This document shows positions 35,595 to 45,067 of a stretch of 64,000 nucleotides of DNA, piece by piece. Made by a program: the position numbers and the translations under genes. The DNA lies in contig NZ_KE150256.1 of assembly GCF_000411115.1 (NCBI RefSeq), positions 124,001-188,000 on the forward strand. Reading direction: 5' to 3'. Within the stretch, counting starts at the first letter, position 1. Every line of letters begins with the position of its first letter. This stretch comes from Capnocytophaga granulosa ATCC 51502. Lineage in GTDB: Bacteria > Bacteroidota > Bacteroidia > Flavobacteriales > Flavobacteriaceae. Under the pieces are notes generated by a model. It had not been told where the DNA came from, did no database searches, and was given only the letters and a program-made list of their open reading frames with translations.

Positions 35595-35690
35595 TTGTCA
35601 ATTGTTAATTGTCAATTGTCAGACAAACTGACTTCTGACCATTAACTACTGAAAAAGAAAGATTCTTTTACCCAAATATCATTTCTGTAG
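35595..35690. repeat. TAATTGTCAATTG repeats after the TonB receptor
   Basis: A short array of TTAATTGTCAATTG-type units, self-complementary, lies before the terminator. No gene is visible here. Confidence 0.45.
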
Positions 35691-35724
35691 AAAAAGAGGC
35701 ACCTTCGGGGTTGCCTCTTTTTTT
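35691..35724 (+). terminator. Rho-independent terminator after the TonB receptor
   Basis: Arms AAAAAGAGGCA (35691-35701) and TGCCTCTTTTT (35712-35722) with a T-run. Confidence 0.85.
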
Positions 35725-35796
35725 GATGATTAGGGTGTCTATTCTACTTCTAAGTAATTTTTTCGTCTTTCACTTTTCATTTTTCCCTAAAATATG

Positions 35797-35804
35797 TATC
35801 TTTG
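35797..35804 (+). promoter_or_regulatory. -7 promoter element for the SpoU methyltransferase
   Basis: TG-TATCTTTG. It overlaps the start of the longer frame (35802), so translation must begin at 35829. Confidence 0.65.
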
Positions 35805-35828
35805 CCTTACAATTATCCAGCACCTCCT

Positions 35829-36575
35829 ATGCTAAGCAAAAACCAACTAAAACAAGTACAGAAGCTCTCCCTGAAAAAATACCGAAGTGAGACAGGTCTT
35901 TTCGTAGTGGAAGGTAAGAAAGGCATCTTAGAGTTCGTCCAAGCAGGTTATAAGGCCGAAGTTATCTATGCTACTCACACCTTTTCTCCTGCACTATCTA
36001 AGCAGCCACTAACCCTCGTAAGTCCAGAGGATCTCCAACGGCTCAGTGCGCTCAAGCACCCCGATGAGGGGGTTGCTATCTTCCACCAACCCAGGCGTAA
36101 GGGCATCTTGCAAGAGGGACTTATTTTGGCCTTAGACAATATCCAAGACCCAGGTAATTTAGGCACACTCATTCGCCTATGTGATTGGTTTGGGATAGAG
36201 ACGCTCTTATGCAGTGAGCAGACAGTGGATTGCTATAACCCCAAGGTCGTACAAGCCTCTATGGGGTCACTCTCCCGGGTGCAGGTGTATTACCTGCCCT
36301 TGGCGGGTTTCTTGGTTACTTGTGACTTACCTGTATATGTGGCGACCTTGGAGGGGGAGAACCTCTATACGACTACTTTTCCAGAGGATTGTGTGATTGT
36401 CTTAGGCAACGAAGCCAATGGCATTAGCCCAGAGGTTGCTGCCTTGGCCAATGGAGCTATTACCATACCACGCTTTGGCAAGTTACAACAGGCAGAAAGC
36501 CTTAATGTCGCTATGGCAGGAGCGATTATAGTGAGTCAGGTAAAAGGTAAAAAGATAGAGAAAGCTATAGACTGA
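35829..36575 (+). CDS. SpoU (TrmH) family RNA 2'-O-methyltransferase
   Basis: Predicted rRNA or tRNA ribose methylase; 248 residues. An N-terminal substrate-binding domain ('KKYRSETGLFVVEGKKGILEFV') precedes the trefoil-knot domain: 'LDNIQDPGNLGTLIRLCDWFG', 'VVQASMGSLSRV', 'VLGNEANGISPEV' and 'ESLNVAMAGAI'. The target nucleotide is unknown. Confidence 0.93.
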   Translation: MLSKNQLKQVQKLSLKKYRSETGLFVVEGKKGILEFVQAGYKAEVIYATHTFSPALSKQPLTLVSPEDLQRLSALKHPDEGVAIFHQPRRKGILQEGLILALDNIQDPGNLGTLIRLCDWFGIETLLCSEQTVDCYNPKVVQASMGSLSRVQVYYLPLAGFLVTCDLPVYVATLEGENLYTTTFPEDCVIVLGNEANGISPEVAALANGAITIPRFGKLQQAESLNVAMAGAIIVSQVKGKKIEKAID

Positions 36576-36650
36576 CTTGTATATAAGCCTGATATAGAGG
36601 GGTTTGACACTAATTTAGTTTCTCAAGAAACACAAAAAAATATTAATAAA

Positions 36651-36977
36651 ATGATACTATTCAAAAAACTCCTGCTCCACGCGCTTAAAATTTTTCCTTT
36701 CCTATATAAAATTCAAACAGAACCTCATTATAAAAAATGGAAATTTGTATTGGATTGGGGAGCTCCTTTACTTTTGATATCACTTGCGTTACTTATAGAG
36801 AGACCTACCCTCAAGGAGTATTTCTATGGGATGTTCCTCTTTTTAATCCTTTGGGGTTGGGTGTTGTATTTTATGCAGAAAGCAATGAATGAAAGAATCA
36901 AAAAAGGATATCAATACTACTTGAAAACGAAAGAGGATATAGAAAGGATAGAAGGAGATTGTCAAAAAAATAATTAG
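36651..36977 (+). CDS. Small membrane protein, unknown
   Basis: A 108-residue protein with two predicted membrane helices (about 35-50 'WGAPLLLISLALLI' and 59-76 'YGMFLFLILWGWVLYFM') and a charged C-terminal helix. I do not recognise a family. It sits in an AT-rich accessory patch before a MITE-like end and an Imm1-like gene. Confidence 0.6.
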   Translation: MILFKKLLLHALKIFPFLYKIQTEPHYKKWKFVLDWGAPLLLISLALLIERPTLKEYFYGMFLFLILWGWVLYFMQKAMNERIKKGYQYYLKTKEDIERIEGDCQKNN

Positions 36978-37064
36978 TAATGCGAATCAATAGTTAAAAG
37001 TGCTCGTATAATCTAATTCGTTAAGGTTCAATTTATTGTTTCTTAGAAAGTTAATGAATAATAA

Positions 37065-37088
37065 TTTGCTTATGTCGAACTCACGTTA
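37065..37088. mobile_element. Solo end of the MITE-like element
   Basis: TTTGCTTATGTCGAACTCACGTTA matches the right end of the 60014-60245 element. No matching left end is clear in the ~130 bp before it, so it may be a decayed copy. It lies 21 bp before the Imm1-like gene. Confidence 0.6.
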
Positions 37089-37109
37089 AAATATTGAAGA
37101 TTAGTAAGA

Positions 37110-37481
37110 ATGATGTACTTAGATGATTTTAGTCAAGAATACCTTGTGGATTCTCTTGAAGAATTAGAAATATTACTACGAAAGCGTTTTTTAGAGGAGG
37201 TCATTTTTTTTATTTTAACTTTTAAGGAAAATGGATTTCCTCAGTTATCCGCTTTTGTCAAAAGGAATAAGTGTGTTATTTACTATTTGGATAAAGAGGT
37301 ACAATATATTAGCAAAGGAGATACTGAAGAAGGTATAGAAGTATTTGTTGAGGATATACATGGAACGGAGGTATTCCTTAGCAAAAACAAAGTGCTCCCT
37401 ATTGATAAGTTTTACAAAGTAGCACAATCCTTCTTCGAGACACAGGAAAGACCTAATTCTATTGAATGGGAAAAGATATAA
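37110..37481 (+). CDS. Imm1-like immunity protein (orphan)
   Basis: A 123-residue soluble protein. The C-terminal pattern 'PIDKFYKVAQSFFETQERPNSIEWEKI' resembles the Imm1 family of immunity proteins for polymorphic toxins with deaminase or nuclease tips, where a helix ends in 'F..TG.RP..I.W'. No toxin gene is adjacent, so it would be an orphan. Base composition is AT-rich, unlike the housekeeping genes around it. The family call rests on the C-terminal motif only. Confidence 0.55.
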   Translation: MMYLDDFSQEYLVDSLEELEILLRKRFLEEVIFFILTFKENGFPQLSAFVKRNKCVIYYLDKEVQYISKGDTEEGIEVFVEDIHGTEVFLSKNKVLPIDKFYKVAQSFFETQERPNSIEWEKI

Positions 37482-37495
37482 AAATTGTTGTAGTA

Positions 37496-37530
37496 AAAAA
37501 TGCGAGATTTTTGTAAAATCTCGCATTTTT
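37496..37530. terminator. Bidirectional terminator between the Imm1-like gene and rnpB
   Basis: Perfect 16-bp arms 37496-37511 and 37515-37530 with a TGT loop; T-runs on both strands. Confidence 0.85.
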
Positions 37531-37554
37531 TATTTTTCACTATCCATTATAAAA

Positions 37555-37865
37555 AAGTTGGGCAAATCATAAGCCGGATTCTGTGCTTTCCTTTGGGGGA
37601 AAGTGCTTATCATTTATCTGGATGGGCTGTTGCCAGACCATTCTAACCGCCTACCCTCCGACATTGAGCGAGCCACTCTTAGTTGTCGGTTTACTTGGCG
37701 TTGCACCCTATAGAGTTTACCTGATTTCACTACAGCCGAACTGTACTTGCTTTCTGTTGCACTAGTCCTCGCCTTACGGCGGACGGGCGTTACCCGCTAT
37801 AGCGCTCTGTGGTGTCCGGACTTTCCTCTACCCAAAGGGTAGCGATAAGCTGATTTACCCAACTT
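37555..37865 (-). ncRNA. rnpB: RNase P RNA, bacterial type
   Basis: Catalytic RNA that removes 5' leaders from tRNA precursors. On the minus strand the 5' and 3' ends form a P1 helix (AAGTTGGGTAAATCA with TGATTTGCCCAACTT). The conserved core is present: GAGGAAAGTCCGGAC near the 5' end, TAACGCCCG, GTGCAACAGAAAGCAAG and the 3' CAGAATCCGGCTTATG. Length is about 311 nt. Ends are approximate. The 437-bp gap 37482-37918 holds this RNA, a terminator and a short hairpin (37885-37909). Confidence 0.93.
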
Positions 37866-37884
37866 TATTAAGTGAAGAGTGGAA

Positions 37885-37909
37885 AGTGAAGAGCGAAAAG
37901 CTCTTCACT
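37885..37909. repeat. Hairpin of GTGAAGAG-type repeat
   Basis: Arms AGTGAAGAGC (37885-37894) and GCTCTTCACT (37900-37909) lie within a stretch of GTGAAGAGTGGAAAGTG repeats like those near 14330 and 50740. Confidence 0.55.
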
Positions 37910-37918
37910 CTTCATTTT

Positions 37919-38779
37919 TCACTTTACACTATCAAAGGTATTTCCCTGATTGATATCTCCTGTATTATAGCCTTTCATGAACCATTCTACGCGTTGTTTA
38001 GAGGTGCCATGGGTGAAGGAATCGGGAACTACTTGCCCTTGCATACGCTTTTGGATGGCATCATCACCTACGGCATTGGCAGCGCTTATGGCCTCATCTA
38101 TATCATCGGCGTCAAGGTATTGCTTGTCATAGTGTGCCCATACGCCTGCATAGAAATCGGCTTGGAGCTCAAGGGCTACTGAGAGTTTGTTGGCTTCCTT
38201 TTGGCTGAGTCCCTGTTGGGCTTGGTGTACTTTTTTGGAGGTACCCAAGAGCGTTTGAACATGGTGCCCTACCTCATGAGCCATAACATAAGCAATAGCG
38301 AAATCCCCCCCTTTGGCACCAAAGCGCGTGCGAAGTTCCTCGAAGAAACTCATATCCATATACAGTTTATGATCACCTGGGCAATAGAAAGGCCCTACGG
38401 CGCTACTGGCGTTTCCACAGGCAGTCTGTACCGCGTCGGTGAAAAGAACCAAGGTAGGTTTCTGATAAGTTCCTAAGTTATTTTCTGCAAATATTTTCTC
38501 CCAAACATCCTCTGTATCAGCCAATACGGTAGCAGTAAAGGCTTTAATTTCCTTTTGTTCTTCGGTAAGGTCAGCCTCATTGGCCACTTGGGTAGTTTGT
38601 CCTGCTTGGTTGAACTGTTCCAAGAGGGGAGCTACAGCTTGTCCTGTTTCTCCTCCAAAGAGCTGGAGTAGAACAATTACAATTCCTAATAGACCGCCAC
38701 CAGCGGCTATTTTTCCTGTGGTACTCACCCCACGGCGGTCTTCCACGTTGTCACTTTGTCGTCTTCCTTGCCACTTCAT
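37919..38779 (-). CDS. YpfJ-like neutral zinc metallopeptidase
   Basis: Membrane-anchored metallopeptidase of 286 residues: MKWQGRRQSDNVEDRRG is the family signature at the N-terminus, followed by one membrane helix ('AGGGLLGIVIVLLQLFGG'). The zinc site is HEVGHH in 'AYVMAHEVGHHVQTLLG'. 'ALELQADFYAGVWAHY' supplies further conserved residues. The target is unknown. The start at 38779 follows a -7 element at 38799-38806. Confidence 0.9.
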   Translation of the reverse strand: MKWQGRRQSDNVEDRRGVSTTGKIAAGGGLLGIVIVLLQLFGGETGQAVAPLLEQFNQAGQTTQVANEADLTEEQKEIKAFTATVLADTEDVWEKIFAENNLGTYQKPTLVLFTDAVQTACGNASSAVGPFYCPGDHKLYMDMSFFEELRTRFGAKGGDFAIAYVMAHEVGHHVQTLLGTSKKVHQAQQGLSQKEANKLSVALELQADFYAGVWAHYDKQYLDADDIDEAISAANAVGDDAIQKRMQGQVVPDSFTHGTSKQRVEWFMKGYNTGDINQGNTFDSVK

Positions 38780-38798
38780 AATGGTATTTTTTTGGGGG

Positions 38799-38806
38799 CA
38801 AAGATA
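38799..38806 (-). promoter_or_regulatory. -7 promoter element for the metallopeptidase
   Basis: Minus strand TG-TATCTTTG, 20 bp before the start codon. Confidence 0.6.
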
Positions 38807-38905
38807 CAACTTTTAATGATTAATGACAAATGATTAATGACTAATGAGAAATATACTTATTAGTGGTTAGCCACGGGTCATTGTTCAAGATTTTCTAAGA
38901 AAACA

Positions 38906-41341
<2,436 letters not shown>

Positions 41342-42370
41342 CTACTCTAGGCCGATAAACTTGGGATCACTTAGGGTCTTCATAAAGGCAATGAGGGCTT
41401 CTTTTTCTTGTTCGGTAAGGGGGATTCTCCCGCCGTTATTCTTCAGTATAGGGTCTAAATTGGGATAATCCCTTACACCCCTATCAAAATAATCCAACAC
41501 CTCTTTAAGCGTTGCAAACTGCCCAAAACTACCATAGGGGGCGGTATATGCTACATTGCGCAAGGAAGGTACCCGAAAGCGATAAAGATCATCTTCACTA
41601 CCTGTAACACGGCCTCGCCCTGCCTCCTCTACTGTATCGGGGTGTTCAGGAAAGCCTATATTTCTAAAAGATTCATCGGTAAAGAGCGTTCCCTTGTGGC
41701 AGGAGGCACATTTGGCCTCAAAAAGGGTATATCCTTGTTGTTCCAAAGGAGTGAAAGTAGCGGTATGGTCACGGGTCACATGGTCATACTTGCTATTGGC
41801 CGAGATTAGGGTATACATGAATTGGGCAATACTTCCCAACACTCGCTCAGAGGTGATACGGCTATCCCCATAGGCCTTAGCAAAAGCCTCCTTGTAGTAA
41901 GCATCGTCCTTAAGCTTCTTGATAACTTCCAAGAGGGAGGAGTCCATCTCCTCATGGGTAACGATAGGGGTTACAGGTTGTTCTTTAAGATCAACTACCG
42001 CCCCATCCCACATATATTGGGTAAGGAAGGCCATATTCTGTATAGGAGGTGTATTGCGAAGGCCTATCCTGCCTGCCACACCCACAGCACGTGGATTTCT
42101 ATCTCCGTAGGCTTGTCCTCGGATATGGCAGGTAGCACAGGAGATGGAGTTGTCCCGACTAAGGCGTACATCATGGAAGAGTTTGTCGCCTAAGGCTACG
42201 CCATACTGGGTAGGGTAAGCCGTCTCTATCAGCGGATTTAGCGGTGGAAAATTAGTAGGAATAGCCAGTGAAAGCCTCGGATTGGTGATTTGTTGAGCTT
42301 CTTCTTGGTTGTTTTTGTTGCAGGAAGCCAAGAGAGAGAGTAAAAATATGAAGATTAATATGTTTTTCAT
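41342..42370 (-). CDS. Di-heme cytochrome c peroxidase/MauG family lipoprotein (MbnH-like)
   Basis: Periplasm-facing di-haem protein of 342 residues with a lipobox LLASC (Cys17). Two c-type haem sites are present, CATCH (78-82) and CASCH (221-225), and 'MWDG' and 'GIGLRNTPPIQNMA'-type sequence ('RIGLRNTPPIQN') of the CcpA/MauG family. It follows an MbnP-like gene, as MbnH follows MbnP in methanotroph loci. In that system MbnH oxidises a tryptophan of MbnP to kynurenine, creating a Cu(I) site (established for methanotroph MbnH). I infer the same here. A plain hydrogen peroxide reductase is the alternative. Start 42370 begins the signal peptide. Confidence 0.85.
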   Translation of the reverse strand: MKNILIFIFLLSLLASCNKNNQEEAQQITNPRLSLAIPTNFPPLNPLIETAYPTQYGVALGDKLFHDVRLSRDNSISCATCHIRGQAYGDRNPRAVGVAGRIGLRNTPPIQNMAFLTQYMWDGAVVDLKEQPVTPIVTHEEMDSSLLEVIKKLKDDAYYKEAFAKAYGDSRITSERVLGSIAQFMYTLISANSKYDHVTRDHTATFTPLEQQGYTLFEAKCASCHKGTLFTDESFRNIGFPEHPDTVEEAGRGRVTGSEDDLYRFRVPSLRNVAYTAPYGSFGQFATLKEVLDYFDRGVRDYPNLDPILKNNGGRIPLTEQEKEALIAFMKTLSDPKFIGLE

Positions 42371-42457
42371 AGGAAAAATAAAGTTAGATTTTAAAAAGCC
42401 TGTACTCAACTATATTTTAAGTACAGGCTTTAAATAATTAGTATAGTATGAAAGCAA

Positions 42458-43474
42458 TTATTCCACATTAAGAACGGAGAACATACCTGCTTTGTCTAAG
42501 GCAGAGCTTTCTGAATTGTCAAAGCCTTTTTGGGCTTTCTGAGGATCATTGATGTCCTTTACAATGATTTTCTTACCTTCAAGGTCTTGGTTACCTCCTA
42601 TGTTATTAACGAAAGGGAACATATTATTAAGGCTATGCACTACAGGGATTTTTCCATTTAGGGAGATTTTGTTAGTACCATTGATCAGTTTATCAAAATC
42701 AGCCTTGATAGTTATCTTGGCAGGAGTTCCTTTTTTAACGGAAAGTGTTTTAAAGTCTAAGGAAACAAAGCGGAAAGCATCTCTATCAATATTAAGAGTT
42801 TCATTTTCAATTCCTTTTACTTTTTTGTCATCACCTATGACCTTAGTCCCTTTGAAAGCACTACCTATATGGATAGAGAGTTCTCCATCTGTGATAGCAG
42901 GGAGAGGGTTTCCTTCTTTGTCCTTTCCTGGAGTAGGATTGGAGTACCAGCCTTCAAGTTTTACAAAGCGGTAGCCATTAGCCCATTCCCAGTGCATGAT
43001 TCCCGAATGCTTAAATTCTCCTGTAAGACGGTAGAAGTTAGGAAATTGGGTTTGGAGTTTTAGGTTGTTAAGTTCTTTCTTTACACCCAAGCCAAATTCT
43101 ATACCTTTGTAGTCTCCCTCTGGAATATCATTAAGCACGGGAGCCAAGGAAGCTGCATCGGCTTGATTGATTAAGAAACCTCCTTTGTCCAAGTCTTCAG
43201 TGTGGTAAGGCACTTTAGTACCATCAGCCTTTACAAGGACTACATTGGTAATTACATACTTTACTTCAGAGAATTTGAGGGTTTGTCCGTTGGAAGTGTA
43301 GGCTTTGGCTCCTGCTACATCAGTTCCTAAGGTGAGTTTCTCTGCTCCTACATAGTGGTCAAACTGTAGGGTGACCTTTGCTGGAGTTGAATCGTTATTA
43401 TTGTCTTCTTTACTACATGAAGAGAGTGCGGCCACTGTAGTGATAGCCATGAGGATCGTTTTGATTTTTCTCAT
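42458..43474 (-). CDS. MbnP-like putative copper-binding lipoprotein
   Basis: A 338-residue lipoprotein (ALSSC, Cys20). Recognised as MbnP family from 'FSEVKYVITNVVLVKADGTKV', 'LDKGGFLIN', 'IEFGLGV' and the signature 'IMHWEWANGYRFVKLEGW' (Trp162, Trp164, Trp176). In the methanotroph pair one Trp is converted to kynurenine for copper binding. The di-haem partner lies 87 bp downstream. The copper role in this organism is inferred. Confidence 0.85.
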   Translation of the reverse strand: MRKIKTILMAITTVAALSSCSKEDNNNDSTPAKVTLQFDHYVGAEKLTLGTDVAGAKAYTSNGQTLKFSEVKYVITNVVLVKADGTKVPYHTEDLDKGGFLINQADAASLAPVLNDIPEGDYKGIEFGLGVKKELNNLKLQTQFPNFYRLTGEFKHSGIMHWEWANGYRFVKLEGWYSNPTPGKDKEGNPLPAITDGELSIHIGSAFKGTKVIGDDKKVKGIENETLNIDRDAFRFVSLDFKTLSVKKGTPAKITIKADFDKLINGTNKISLNGKIPVVHSLNNMFPFVNNIGGNQDLEGKKIIVKDINDPQKAQKGFDNSESSALDKAGMFSVLNVE

Positions 43475-43837
43475 TTTTATACGGATTAAATTTTTAAAAA
43501 TTAAGGTACTTTCGGGGTATGGTCACGCAGCCCCAAAAGACATTAAGGGGAAACTATTAGGTGGTTAAAATGAGAATATAAAAAGAAATACTCATCTCTT
43601 ATCTCTAAAAAATGAGTATTTCTTGAGAGATATCTTCTTAAATAAATTGTGATTATTTTTATACTAATGTTGGTAGATGGCCTCAGCGCATGACAAGGCT
43701 ACGAACAAAGATGTGGAAAGGTTTTGTTCTGTGGAAATGTACCCTTATCTAAAGTATAGCAAGGGGCATCCTATTGGGAAACAACATTAGGATAATGCTC
43801 TTATGTGGATATAAGAGACTTATAGAAAATGAAGAAA
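43475..43837. other. 363-bp intergenic region with one hairpin, no gene seen
   Basis: Contains a 13-bp hairpin (arms 43583-43595 and 43612-43624) that reads as a terminator for the upstream Cys-rich gene on the minus strand, and a GGGG...CCCC inverted pair near 43515-43540 upstream of the MbnP-like gene. About 210 bp between the hairpin and the Cys-rich gene stop (43625-43837) has no ORF that I can support; it might hold a 3' UTR-type RNA. Confidence 0.4.
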
Positions 43838-44200
43838 TTATGCGATAGGAGGGCGCATTTGCTTTTTTATCACTTTATGAAGAAGCAATTGTTCCTTGAA
43901 AAAGAAAGCAGGTAGCTCCTCTGCTACAGGCACTATAGAAGCCTCAAAAGAGAAAGGCTGTACCAATACTATATCTATATCCTTGAGGTTGAGGAGCTTA
44001 TCGGAAGTCTTAGAGGTATCCTCTATGCTTTTTTTCAAATGACATTTTCCGTGGCAGTCCATTTCTTTCTTGTCTTTATTCACACAATAGGCTTTCTCGA
44101 TAAAGTCGCGATTGATATGGTAATGCACAATAAGAAGCGTCTGCTGAAAGGCTATCAGCAGTATGAGTAAGGATAAGAAAAAACTTACAGTGCGCTTCAC
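43838..44200 (-). CDS. Cys/His-rich periplasmic or membrane-anchored protein
   Basis: A 120-residue protein with an N-terminal hydrophobic segment (1-25). The mature part begins with HYHIN (His26, His28) and then 'KAYCVNKDKKEMDCHGKCHLKKS' (Cys39, Cys49, His50, Cys53, His54). The C-x9-CHGKCH pattern is typical of metal-handling proteins next to TonB systems in Bacteroidota. It is the first gene of the minus-strand arm that continues with mbnP- and mbnH-like genes. A -7 element is at 44232-44239. Confidence 0.75.
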   Translation of the reverse strand: MKRTVSFFLSLLILLIAFQQTLLIVHYHINRDFIEKAYCVNKDKKEMDCHGKCHLKKSIEDTSKTSDKLLNLKDIDIVLVQPFSFEASIVPVAEELPAFFFKEQLLLHKVIKKQMRPPIA

Positions 44201-44231
44201 AACGGATTCTTTAGTCTATTATAAGATAGGG

Positions 44232-44239
44232 CAAAGATA
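44232..44239 (-). promoter_or_regulatory. -7 promoter element, left arm of the copper-like island
   Basis: Minus strand CG-TATCTTTG, 32 bp before the start at 44200. Confidence 0.6.
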
Positions 44240-44369
44240 CGATTTTTTTTCGGATAAACAAGTCTTGATTTAATTTTTTTAGCAATTAGTTTTTTTAGCT
44301 CTTATCAAATGATTATCAATCACTTGTAAACAAAATCTATTCCTCTCAATTACTATTTCTAAAAAAATA

Positions 44370-44400
44370 TTTGTTTTTTCAGCCAAAAGCTGTACCTTTG
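44370..44400 (+). promoter_or_regulatory. Promoter (-33 TTTG, -7 TACCTTTG), right arm of the copper-like island
   Basis: TTTG at 44370-44373, 19-bp spacer, TACCTTTG at 44393-44400 preceded by TG. Start codon at 44436. The two arms are driven back to back from a 235-bp region. Confidence 0.7.
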
Positions 44401-44435
44401 CCCCGAAAAATTACTTCTATATTCTTTAATACAGC

Positions 44436-44858
44436 ATGAAAACTGTAATGGCAAAAATAGTAGCTTTTGTGATGGCTCTTTGCTTGTTGGCCTTACCGCT
44501 AACAAGTGAGGCGGCACCTCATGCTTGCCAAAAACAGTCTCATATGACCCATTGCAAAGCTTCCAAGGCTTGCCATAAGGAGGATGTCCCTGACTGCTGT
44601 AAAAAGAAAAATGGAGCAGCCCCTAAGCATGCTTGCTGCCAAGCAGTGCCTATGGCGTCCTATGCAAGATTGGAGAAGACAGAAGTAATCTCTACCTATC
44701 AGCTTGTTAAAAAACAAGTACTTCCTACTATTGTTTCACCTTGGGCTGTGGCGCTTGTAGATTTTCCTACAGAAAGAGCGCTTACGTCCTCTTATAACAC
44801 TACTACGCTACTGCTGGTGAGGAATATCCCTATCCTCTTTCAGCAATTTCTTTGTTAG
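44436..44858 (+). CDS. Secreted Cys/His-rich protein, probable metal binder
   Basis: A 140-residue exported protein with signal peptide to about EAAP. The mature N-terminus is dense in metal ligands: Cys31, 40, 46, 54, 55, 67, 68 and His29, 36, 39, 47, 65 ('HACQKQSHMTHCKASKACHK', 'DCCKKKNGAAPKHACCQ'). Such density is typical for copper or zinc. No enzyme motif is visible. It opens the plus-strand arm that continues with a TonB receptor and an HMA protein. Confidence 0.75.
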   Translation: MKTVMAKIVAFVMALCLLALPLTSEAAPHACQKQSHMTHCKASKACHKEDVPDCCKKKNGAAPKHACCQAVPMASYARLEKTEVISTYQLVKKQVLPTIVSPWAVALVDFPTERALTSSYNTTTLLLVRNIPILFQQFLC

Positions 44859-44899
44859 CTTATCTAAAGATTTTACTTCTTTCAGGTATTGTGGTTTGC

Positions 44900-45032
44900 T
44901 GTCGCTATAATAGGCATGATTAATTGTATCTGCCTAAGAGACTGTAACCTATATGTCTAAGAGGCTATAATCTATGTATTTGTCTAAGACCTAATACCTA
45001 TGTATTTGTCTAAGACGCAATAAATTGCGTCT
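44900..45032. repeat. Imperfect 23-27-bp repeats and a palindrome before the TonB gene
   Basis: Three units starting CTAAGA(G/C)... and ending in TATGTATTTGT (about 44930-45011) are followed by the perfect 9-bp palindrome AGACGCAAT/ATTGCGTCT at 45013-45032. They lie in the leader of the TonB receptor gene. The palindrome resembles REP-like elements ending in CTAC. Confidence 0.55.
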
Positions 45033-45067
45033 CTACCATAGTATTAAAAATCAAAAGAAAACTAACA

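Noticed and set aside
37583..37765. Plus-strand ORF
   Set aside because: It runs antisense through the conserved RNase P RNA and has no homology signal.
45013..45032. Transcription terminator before the TonB receptor
   Set aside because: The loop has only 2 nt, there is no U-tract, and the same palindrome type is common between genes.
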